Part shown: piece after piece, positions 1-6,174 of the stretch
How the letters are laid out: each line of letters begins with the position of its first letter
Numbering within the stretch: position 1 is the first letter of the stretch
NCBI GenBank assembly: GCA_016714975.1
Contig: JADKBR010000001.1
Location: forward strand, 558,001 to 622,000
DNA: 64,000 nt
Direction of reading: 5' to 3'
Source of the DNA: Candidatus Dechloromonas phosphorivorans
Lineage (GTDB): Bacteria; Pseudomonadota; Gammaproteobacteria; Burkholderiales; Rhodocyclaceae
Notes under the pieces: model-generated
What the model was told of the DNA's origin: nothing
Databases searched by the model: none
What the model saw: only the letters and a program-made list of their open reading frames with translations
Translations under genes and position numbers: made by a program

Positions 1-1
1 A

Positions 2-493
2 ATCACCGAGATTGGCGGACAGGTAGCTGGACTCTCGGCGCGAGAAGGTGCCCAACAGGAGACTGATGCATTGCAGCAAGCGCGCATTGACCAGGTCTCG
101 GGCAAGGTTTCCAGTCTCGAGAAGAGCCTCGGTGACCTGCGCGTCACGGTGCGCAAGCTGCGCATGCAAGGCGCGGTCGCCGGAGCCGGGGTGGTGCATG
201 ACAGCCGGTGGTTGCTCCAGCAAAACCCCAAGGCTTATACCGTTCAGCTTGTAACTTCTCCCAGTCAGGCCGACATGGCGCGCTTCATCGACCGTAACGT
301 TGAGCAACTGGCGCTGGACTCGCTGGCCTTTTCGGTTACCGAGCAAGGTCAGCGCGAGCGCTACAACCTGTTTTTCGGTGTCTTCCCGACGATCACCCAG
401 GCGCGCGCCGCGATCGCCGCGCTGCCGTCTGAGCTACGTGCCAACCGGCCGTGGGTGCGCCAGATGCAGTCGGTTCAGGACTCCTTGCGCTGA
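2..493 (+). CDS. SPOR-domain protein, 5' end outside window
   Basis: The frame is open from the left edge of the window to a TGA at 491-493, so this is the C-terminal part of a longer protein. The visible ~163 residues begin with a Gln/Glu/Ala-rich stretch of coiled-coil character. The last ~75 residues, starting with YTVQLVT, look like a SPOR domain, a fold that binds denuded septal peptidoglycan in the periplasm. A role at the cell envelope, perhaps at the division site, is inferred. A TTG at 71 could serve as an internal start, but the open upstream frame with similar composition argues for truncation by the window edge. The N-terminus is not visible, so the full architecture cannot be given. 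Another SPOR domain occurs at the end of the pilus ATPase at 30994. Confidence 0.7.
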   Translation: MTEIGGQVAGLSAREGAQQETDALQQARIDQVSGKVSSLEKSLGDLRVTVRKLRMQGAVAGAGVVHDSRWLLQQNPKAYTVQLVTSPSQADMARFIDRNVEQLALDSLAFSVTEQGQRERYNLFFGVFPTITQARAAIAALPSELRANRPWVRQMQSVQDSLR

Positions 494-544
494 TCGGGAG
501 CGAATGCATGACGGGTGTCGGCATTGTTCAGTTCCGGCTGAAGA

Positions 545-1108
545 ATGTCCGACCGCGCCCGCTGCCTTCCCCCGATCGTCGCGTCTGACGCCCGCATCCT
601 GATCCTTGGCAGCATGCCGGGGCGGGCGTCGCTCGCGGCCCGCCAGTATTATGCCCATCCGCGCAATGCCTTCTGGCCGATCATGGGACGCCTGCTGGGC
701 TTCGACGTCGCCCAGGACTACCTGACCCGGGTCGAGGCTTTGAGCGGCGCCGGCGTCGCCGTCTGGGATGTGCTGGATTCCTGCCACCGCCCGGGCAGCC
801 TCGATTCCGCCATCGATGAAAGATCGCTGGTGGTCAACGATCTTGCCGGATTTCTCGCCGGGCATCGCGCGATCAAGCGCGTGTTCTTCAACGGCAGCGC
901 TGCCGCACGGCTCTTTGACCGGCACCTTGGCGCCATCCTGAACGTTACCGGCCTGCAACTGACCCGCCTGCCATCGACCAGTCCGGCGCACGCCGCGCTG
1001 ACTTTCGCGCAGAAACTCGCGGCCTGGCGAGTTGTTGCGGTCGACCCGGGTTTTCAGCCAAATTTCAGCGGAGTTCCCAGTAACTCGTCCGGCCGTAGGT
1101 TGCCTTGA
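545..1108 (+). CDS. hypoxanthine (deoxyinosine) DNA glycosylase, UDG superfamily
   Basis: A 187-residue protein of the uracil-DNA-glycosylase superfamily, closest in pattern to the hypoxanthine-DNA glycosylase branch, which removes deaminated adenine from DNA for base excision repair. The N-terminal motif ILGSMPG (about residues 19-25) followed by QYYAHPRNAFWPIMG is the characteristic active-site region. A second conserved block, FNGSAA at about 119, and LPSTSPAH at about 142 match the later superfamily motifs. The ATG at 545 gives the usual length for the family. The last 44 bp overlap the 3' end of the convergent LysR gene, so the final residues, beyond about 175, are unlikely to be conserved. 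The exact substrate preference is inferred from family resemblance. Confidence 0.82.
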   Translation: MSDRARCLPPIVASDARILILGSMPGRASLAARQYYAHPRNAFWPIMGRLLGFDVAQDYLTRVEALSGAGVAVWDVLDSCHRPGSLDSAIDERSLVVNDLAGFLAGHRAIKRVFFNGSAAARLFDRHLGAILNVTGLQLTRLPSTSPAHAALTFAQKLAAWRVVAVDPGFQPNFSGVPSNSSGRRLP

Positions 1109-1967
1109 GCAGTTCGATGAACAGCCGCACTCTTAGCGGCAGGTGCCGACGCTGCGGGAAAACGGCGTAGATGCCCATCGGCGGCGCCTGCCAGGCATCG
1201 AGCACCGAGGTCAGGCGCCCTTCCTTCAGATCCTGCCCGACCTCCCACAGTGAACGCCAGGCCAGCCCGCGCCCGGCCAGCGCCCAGTCGTGGAGGACAG
1301 CGCCGTCGTTGCATTCGAACGTGCCGCCGACCTTGATGGTATCGACCTCCCCACTCTGCGGATTGCGGAACACCCAGCCGCGCTGTTGACCGAGCGACAG
1401 GCAGTTGTGCGCCGCCAGGTCACCCGGTTCGCGCGGCACGCCGTGCGCCACCAAGTAGGCCGGGCTGGCCACGACCATGCGGCGCATTTCACCAAGCCGC
1501 ACGCTGATCAGACTGGAGTCGGTCAACTCGCCGATGCGGATGGCGCAATCGATATTCTCGTTGAGCAGATCGACCAATCTGTCGCTCAAATCGAGGTTGA
1601 CCGTAACCTCCGGGTTGGCCAGCATGAAATCACCAACCAGCGGCGCCACATGCCGGCGCCCAAAACCGGACGGGGCCGACACCCGCAACTGGCCACTGGC
1701 CCGCACGCTGCCGAGCGAAACGGCCGCCTCGGCATTGGCCAGGTCGTTCAGCATCTTCTGGCAGTCTTCGAGAAAGGCCTGACCCTCGAAGGTAATCGTC
1801 AGCTTGCGCGTGGTGCGCAACAGGAGCCGGACACCAAGGCGTGACTCCAGTGCATCCAGCCGCCGCCCGATGATCGCCGGCGTCACACCTTCAATCCGCG
1901 CGGCGGCCGACAGGCTGCCGCGCGCGGCTACCGAAACGAAGGCTTCAATCTGCTTCAGGCGGTCCAT
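1065..1967 (-). CDS. LysR-family transcriptional regulator
   Basis: A 300-residue LysR regulator. The N-terminal winged helix-turn-helix covers about residues 1-60 (GSLSAAARIEGVTPAIIGRR segment). The effector-binding periplasmic-binding-protein-like domain covers about 90-295. It is transcribed divergently from aceB with a 106-bp gap to the aceB ATG, the standard LysR arrangement, so aceB or its own gene is the likely target. The gap contains a perfect 12-bp inverted repeat (see 1985-2059). The effector is unknown; a metabolite of acetate or glyoxylate metabolism is a guess from the neighbour. The 3' end overlaps the convergent DNA-glycosylase gene by 44 bp. The ATG at 1967 fits the usual LysR N-terminus (MDRLKQIEAFV). 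Confidence 0.9.
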   Translation of the reverse strand: MDRLKQIEAFVSVAARGSLSAAARIEGVTPAIIGRRLDALESRLGVRLLLRTTRKLTITFEGQAFLEDCQKMLNDLANAEAAVSLGSVRASGQLRVSAPSGFGRRHVAPLVGDFMLANPEVTVNLDLSDRLVDLLNENIDCAIRIGELTDSSLISVRLGEMRRMVVASPAYLVAHGVPREPGDLAAHNCLSLGQQRGWVFRNPQSGEVDTIKVGGTFECNDGAVLHDWALAGRGLAWRSLWEVGQDLKEGRLTSVLDAWQAPPMGIYAVFPQRRHLPLRVRLFIELLKATYGRTSYWELR

Positions 1968-1984
1968 TCGATACCTGGAGTAAA

Positions 1985-2059
1985 AAATGAATTGATTCTA
2001 GCCGTATTTTTGTCCAATCGATTTATCAATACAATTTACAGTGTTCCATCAATTCATTT
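1985..2059. promoter_or_regulatory. lysR/aceB intergenic inverted repeat, candidate operator
   Basis: AAATGAATTGAT at 1985-1996 and its exact complement ATCAATTCATTT at 2048-2059 form a perfect 12-bp inverted repeat with arms 51 bp apart, in an AT-rich divergent intergenic region. The right arm ends just before the aceB Shine-Dalgarno (ggag at 2065-2068). LysR proteins typically bind two sites as a tetramer and bend DNA, so this could be the recognition and activation pair. The alternative is an mRNA stem in the aceB leader. Confidence 0.45.
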
Positions 2060-2073
2060 CTTCTGGAGATCCC

Positions 2074-3672
2074 ATGAGCCTAAACCTGCCCGCTGGCGTG
2101 CAAATCACCGGCCCGATCAAGCCCGGTTACGAATCCGTTCTGACCCACGATGCGCTGGCTCTGGTCGCCAAGCTGCACCGCGCCTTCGAAGGCCGCCGCC
2201 AGGAACTGCTCAAGGCCCGCGTCGCCCGCCAGGCGCGCATCGATGCCGGCGAAATGCCCGACTTCCTGCCGGAAACCGCCCACATCCGCGAAGGCGACTG
2301 GAAGGTTGCCCCGGTGCCGCCCGCCCTGCACTGCCGCCGCGTCGAAATCACCGGCCCGGTCGAAGCCAAGATGATCATCAACGCCTTCAACTCCGGCGCC
2401 GATTCCTACATGGCCGACTTCGAGGATTCCAACTCGCCTAACTGGGACAACCAGATCGTCGGCCAGATGAACCTGCACAAGGCCATCCGCCGCGAACTGT
2501 CGTTCAAGAACGAAGCAGGCAAGGAATACAAGCTCAACGACAAGATCGCCACGCTGCAGATCCGTCCGCGCGGCTGGCACCTTGACGAGAAGCACGTGCT
2601 GGTCGACGGCCAGCGCGTCGGCGGCGGCGTTTTCGACTTCGCCGTGGTCTTCTTCCACAACGCCAGGGAACAGATCGCCCGCGGTGCAGGCCCCTTCTTC
2701 TACCTGCCGAAGATGGAAAGCCACCTCGAAGCGCGTCTGTGGAATGACATCTTCGTCATGGCCCAGGACCACGTCGGCCTGCCGCAGGGTACCATCAAGG
2801 CCACCGTGCTGGTCGAAACCATCCTCGCCACCTTCGAGATGGAAGAAATCCTGTATGAGCTGCGCAATCACTCCGCCGGGCTCAATGCCGGGCGCTGGGA
2901 CTACATCTTTTCGTGCATCAAGAAGTTCAAGAAGAACAAGAACTTCTGCCTGGCCCAGCGCGGCGCCATCACCATGGAAGTGCCCTTCATGCGCTCCTAC
3001 GCCCTCGCCCTGGTGCAGGCCTGCCACAAGCGCGGCGCTCCGGCCATGGGCGGCATGTCGGCCCTGATCCCGATCAAGAACGACCCGGTCGCCAATGAAA
3101 AGGCGTTGGCCGGCATCCGTCACGACAAGACGCGCGACGCCAACGACGGCTACGACGGCGGCTGGGTGGCCCACCCGGGCCTCGTACCGATCGCCATGGA
3201 AGAGTTCGTCAAGGTCCTTGGCGACAAGCCGAACCAGTTCGGCAAGTCGGTCGAAGGCAAGTTCGGTCCGGCCCAGTGGCTCGACTTCCAGCCGGAACAG
3301 CCGATCACCGAAGCCGGCCTGCGCAACAACATCAACGTCGGCATCCACTACCTCGGTTCCTGGCTGGCCGGCAACGGCTGCGTCCCCATCCACAACCTGA
3401 TGGAAGACGCCGCGACCGCTGAAATCAGCCGCTCGCAAGTCTGGCAGTGGGTGGTCTCGCCGAAGGGCGTCCTCGACGATGGCCGCAAGGTCACCGAAGA
3501 AATGGTCCGCTCGATGATTGCCGAGGAACTAGCCAAGGTGAAGGCCACCGTCACCGCCCAGGGCGAAGATACGGCCAGCTACGACCAGGCCGCCGTCATC
3601 TTCGACAAGATGTCGCTGACCCCGGACTACCCGGAGTTCCTGACCCTGCCGCTGTACGAGGCGATGGCCTGA
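2074..3672 (+). CDS. aceB: malate synthase A
   Basis: A 532-residue malate synthase A, condensing glyoxylate with acetyl-CoA to malate in the glyoxylate bypass (cytoplasmic). The family signature HSAGLNAGRWDYIF lies at about residues 266-279, and length and sequence match isoform A rather than the longer isoform G. The start is ATG 2074, preceded by ggag at 2065-2068. A GTG at 2041 would add 11 residues but lacks a ribosome site and runs through the inverted repeat, so I reject it. Isocitrate lyase is not in the window. The gene stands alone: divergent LysR upstream, strong terminator at 3702-3727 downstream. Control by the LysR protein is inferred. Confidence 0.96.
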   Translation: MSLNLPAGVQITGPIKPGYESVLTHDALALVAKLHRAFEGRRQELLKARVARQARIDAGEMPDFLPETAHIREGDWKVAPVPPALHCRRVEITGPVEAKMIINAFNSGADSYMADFEDSNSPNWDNQIVGQMNLHKAIRRELSFKNEAGKEYKLNDKIATLQIRPRGWHLDEKHVLVDGQRVGGGVFDFAVVFFHNAREQIARGAGPFFYLPKMESHLEARLWNDIFVMAQDHVGLPQGTIKATVLVETILATFEMEEILYELRNHSAGLNAGRWDYIFSCIKKFKKNKNFCLAQRGAITMEVPFMRSYALALVQACHKRGAPAMGGMSALIPIKNDPVANEKALAGIRHDKTRDANDGYDGGWVAHPGLVPIAMEEFVKVLGDKPNQFGKSVEGKFGPAQWLDFQPEQPITEAGLRNNINVGIHYLGSWLAGNGCVPIHNLMEDAATAEISRSQVWQWVVSPKGVLDDGRKVTEEMVRSMIAEELAKVKATVTAQGEDTASYDQAAVIFDKMSLTPDYPEFLTLPLYEAMA

Positions 3673-3701
3673 TTTCCCGAAGAGGAAGCAGAGAGAAACC
3701 A

Positions 3702-3727
3702 AACGCCGGGGAAGCCCGGCGTTTTTT
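3702..3727 (+). terminator. rho-independent terminator of aceB
   Basis: A 9-bp GC-rich stem (AACGCCGGG / CCCGGCGTT) with a GAAG loop is followed by a T6 run, about 30 bp after the aceB stop. Confidence 0.88.
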
Positions 3728-3764
3728 ATGCGCGGGGAAAATTCGGGTAACAGCGATGCTCGCG

Positions 3765-3781
3765 GTTTGCAAATTGCGAAC
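3765..3781. promoter_or_regulatory. inverted repeat upstream of ATPase gene
   Basis: GTTTGCAA-A-TTGCGAAC is an almost perfect 8-bp inverted repeat (one mismatch) about 140 bp upstream of the ATPase start and 26 bp before the first copy of the 32-bp repeat. It has the look of a dimer-bound operator. No assigned regulator lies nearby, so this is only a candidate. Confidence 0.25.
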
Positions 3782-3806
3782 TTCTGCGGTCAACCTGGTG
3801 CTTGGT

Positions 3807-3838
3807 ACGGTCAACCGCAAAAAATGGCCAAAAATCAA
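3807..3838 (+). repeat. 32-bp dispersed intergenic repeat, copy 1
   Basis: The unit has a small palindrome (CGGT-CA-ACCG) followed by two A-tracts about 11 bp apart, separated by a TGGCC block, and ends in TCA. It matches copy 2 (5112-5143) at 30 of 32 positions and copy 3 (10596-10627) at about 26 of 32. All three are in the same orientation and sit outside genes, on both sides of the accessory modules. Spacing of the A-tracts by one helical turn suggests bent DNA. Confidence 0.7.
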
Positions 3839-3921
3839 AATCCACCATGCCTTGAAAAAAACCTCACCACCAAGCGGACAAATCTATACAATTCGATCAA
3901 CGAAATGAGTGGTTTGTATGA

Positions 3922-5091
3922 ATGTTAGCTCGTTCAATAACTCCCACGCTGCAACGCCTCGCCACCAGCTTCCCGGTGCTGGCAATCACCGGCCCACGCC
4001 AGTCCGGCAAGACAACGCTGGCCCGCTACCAATTTGGCGACAAGCCCTACGTCAGCCTTGAAGACCCGGTCGAGCGCGTTTTTGCCAACGAAGACCCACG
4101 TGGATTCCTCGCCCGCTTTACCCAGGGCGCGGTCTTCGACGAGGCCCAGCGCTGGCCAGACCTCTTCTCGCACCTGCAAGGCATGGTCGATGCCGACCGC
4201 CGGCCCGGCCGCTTCATCCTCACCGGCTCGCAACAATTCGGCCTGCTCGCCGGTGTTACCCAGTCGCTCGCCGGCCGGGTCGGCATGACCCGCCTGCTGC
4301 CGCTGGCTGCAACTGAAATCCCGGCCATCGCCGACCGCCAACTCTCCCTCGATGGCGCCATGCTCAAAGGCGGCTACCCAGCATTGCACACCCAGCCAGT
4401 CGAGCCTGCCGACTGGTTCGCCAGCTACATTGCCACCTACGTCGAGCGCGACGTCCGGCAGGTGCTGAACATCCAAAACCTGCCCGCCTTCCAGCGCTTC
4501 CTGCGGTTGTGCGCCGGGCGCACCGGCCAACTGCTCAACATCAGCGCCCTCGCCAGCGAAGCCGGCATCACCGCCAGCACAGCAAAAAGCTGGCTTGCTG
4601 TGCTCGAATCCAGCGACCTCATCCACCTGCTGCCACCCTACTTCCGCAATTTCGGCAAGCGCCTGGTCAAAATGCCGAAACTATATTTCCTCGATACAGG
4701 CCTCGCCTGCTGGCTGCTCGGCATCCGCAGCGAAGGCGTCCTCGCCCTGCACCCCTTGCGTGGCGCGCTATTCGAAAACTGGGTCGTCAGCGAATTCATC
4801 AAAGCCCGTTACAACCAGGGCCAGCCTAGCGACCTCTACTTCTGGCGCGACAACAATGGCCTGGAAGCCGACCTGATCTTCGAGCAAGACAACCGCCTGC
4901 AAATGGTTGAAATCAAGTCCGGGCAAACCATCACCAGCGACACCATCCGCGCCGGCCAACGCGCCACCCGCATGGCCGAAGACGAAGCACTGACGCCTTG
5001 GCTGATCTACGGCGGCGACGAAAGCCACGAACGTAGCGGCGTGAAATTTTTCGGCTGGCGGGATTTTCAGGCGGGCATTCCTTCGCCCTGA
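3922..5091 (+). CDS. AAA ATPase with DUF4143 domain
   Basis: A 389-residue protein of the AAA_14/DUF4143 family. The Walker A motif GPRQSGKT is at about residues 24-31, a Walker B-like AVFDEA at about 70-75, and a sensor-like LTGSQQF at about 96-102. The C-terminal half is DUF4143, ending in FENWVVSEF and a D...EIKSG segment (residues about 316-335) that resembles a PD-(D/E)xK nuclease core. The family is common in accessory regions and its cellular role is largely unknown. It stands alone between repeat copies 1 and 2, in the opposite direction to the restriction operon. The ATG at 3922 gives MLARSI, typical for the family. A defence or regulatory role is inference from context. Confidence 0.88.
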   Translation: MLARSITPTLQRLATSFPVLAITGPRQSGKTTLARYQFGDKPYVSLEDPVERVFANEDPRGFLARFTQGAVFDEAQRWPDLFSHLQGMVDADRRPGRFILTGSQQFGLLAGVTQSLAGRVGMTRLLPLAATEIPAIADRQLSLDGAMLKGGYPALHTQPVEPADWFASYIATYVERDVRQVLNIQNLPAFQRFLRLCAGRTGQLLNISALASEAGITASTAKSWLAVLESSDLIHLLPPYFRNFGKRLVKMPKLYFLDTGLACWLLGIRSEGVLALHPLRGALFENWVVSEFIKARYNQGQPSDLYFWRDNNGLEADLIFEQDNRLQMVEIKSGQTITSDTIRAGQRATRMAEDEALTPWLIYGGDESHERSGVKFFGWRDFQAGIPSP

Positions 5092-5102
5092 AATATCGCG
5101 GC

Positions 5103-5143
5103 TTGACCGTTGCGGTCAACCGCAAAAAACGGCCAAAAATCAA
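5103..5143 (+). repeat. 32-bp repeat copy 2 with flanking inverted repeat
   Basis: The repeat unit proper is 5112-5143, differing from copy 1 at two positions. Just upstream, TTGACCG (5103-5109) and CGGTCAA (5113-5119) form a perfect 7-bp inverted repeat with a 3-nt loop. The element lies between the stop codons of the convergent ATPase and DUF1016 genes. Its last bases (TCA at 5140-5142) are the stop codon of the DUF1016 gene read on the minus strand. Confidence 0.7.
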
Positions 5144-6174
5144 CTCCTCGGCCACGAATCGCCCAGCGCCAGGCGCTCGCGCTCCAGTTCCTGCCGCAAC
5201 TCCTCCTCGCTCGGCAACACCAGGCGGTACTTGGTGGCGAAAAGCTGCTCGTTTTCGTGCAGGACCGAATAGCGCACCACCGAAGCATCCTTGCCAGCAC
5301 AAAGGATGATGCCGACAGTCGGGTTATCGTCGGCGCTGCGTTTCAAATCGTCGTAGATGCGGACGTACATATCCATCTGACCGATGTCCTGATGGGCCAG
5401 CTCGCCGGTTTTCAGGTCGAAAAGCACGAAGCACTTCAGCAGGTAATTGTAGAAAACCAGATCGACGTAAAAATCCTTGCTCTCGGTACTGATCCGCTGC
5501 TGACGGGCAACAAAGGCGAAGCCCTTGCCCAACTCCATTAAAAAAGCCTGCAGGTTATCGATCAAGCCCTGCTCCAGATCGGCCTCCAGCACCCGCCCGG
5601 AATCCGGCATGCCAAGAAACTCCAGCAACACCGGATCGCGCACAAATTGGCGCGGCGAAGCAACCGCCGCCACCGCCTGCGCCGCCTCGGCAAGGACCGG
5701 CTGGCGCTCCCGACTGCTCAGCAAACGCTCGTAGTACAGCGTGCCAATCTGCCGCTCCAGCGCCCGCGTGCTCCAATTCTGGTCGGCCGCCTCGTTCATG
5801 TACCACTGCCGCGCCTCGGCGCTATCGGTGCGCAACAAGCTTCGGTAGTGCGTCCAACTCAATTCGGTACGCAGTGCGTTCCAATTCGGAAACAAGCCAA
5901 AAAACAGGCGCATATGGCGAAGATTCCGCTCATCGAATCCCCGCCCGAACTCCGCCGTCAGGCGCTCCGCCAGTCTCGGCAACAAGCGCGCACCGTACAT
6001 CGCCCGCTCGGCACCGTTCTGCTCAAACTCGACAATATGCCGGCCGATCTGCCAGCAAGTCTGCACCTGAACAACATCGACCGCCCGCAAAGCCTGCTGG
6101 CGGGCCTCGCCGATCAGCGCCCGGATCTGGCCGAACAAGCCCTCGGGAATCGCTTGCAAGTCGGAATCAGCCAT
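5140..6174 (-). CDS. DUF1016 / YhcG-family PD-(D/E)xK nuclease-domain protein
   Basis: A 344-residue protein. The N-terminal ~150 residues are the DUF1016 N-terminal helical domain (ARQQALRAVDVVQVQTCWQIG; MRLFFGLFPNW). The C-terminal half is the YhcG nuclease domain, with a D...DLKTG motif at about residues 235-255 and GIILCAGKDASVVRYSV at about 288-304. YhcG proteins often accompany type I or III restriction systems. Here the ATG (6174) overlaps the end of the res gene by 8 nt, so it is the third gene of a mod-res-DUF1016 operon and probably translationally coupled. Its stop codon lies inside the dispersed repeat at 5112-5143. Activity is inferred from the nuclease fold; the target is unknown. 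Confidence 0.87.
   Translation of the reverse strand: MADSDLQAIPEGLFGQIRALIGEARQQALRAVDVVQVQTCWQIGRHIVEFEQNGAERAMYGARLLPRLAERLTAEFGRGFDERNLRHMRLFFGLFPNWNALRTELSWTHYRSLLRTDSAEARQWYMNEAADQNWSTRALERQIGTLYYERLLSSRERQPVLAEAAQAVAAVASPRQFVRDPVLLEFLGMPDSGRVLEADLEQGLIDNLQAFLMELGKGFAFVARQQRISTESKDFYVDLVFYNYLLKCFVLFDLKTGELAHQDIGQMDMYVRIYDDLKRSADDNPTVGIILCAGKDASVVRYSVLHENEQLFATKYRLVLPSEEELRQELERERLALGDSWPRS

Noticed and set aside
2041..2073. GTG at 2041 as aceB start
   Set aside because: It lacks a ribosome site and overlaps the inverted repeat; ATG 2074 has a good one and the family N-terminus.
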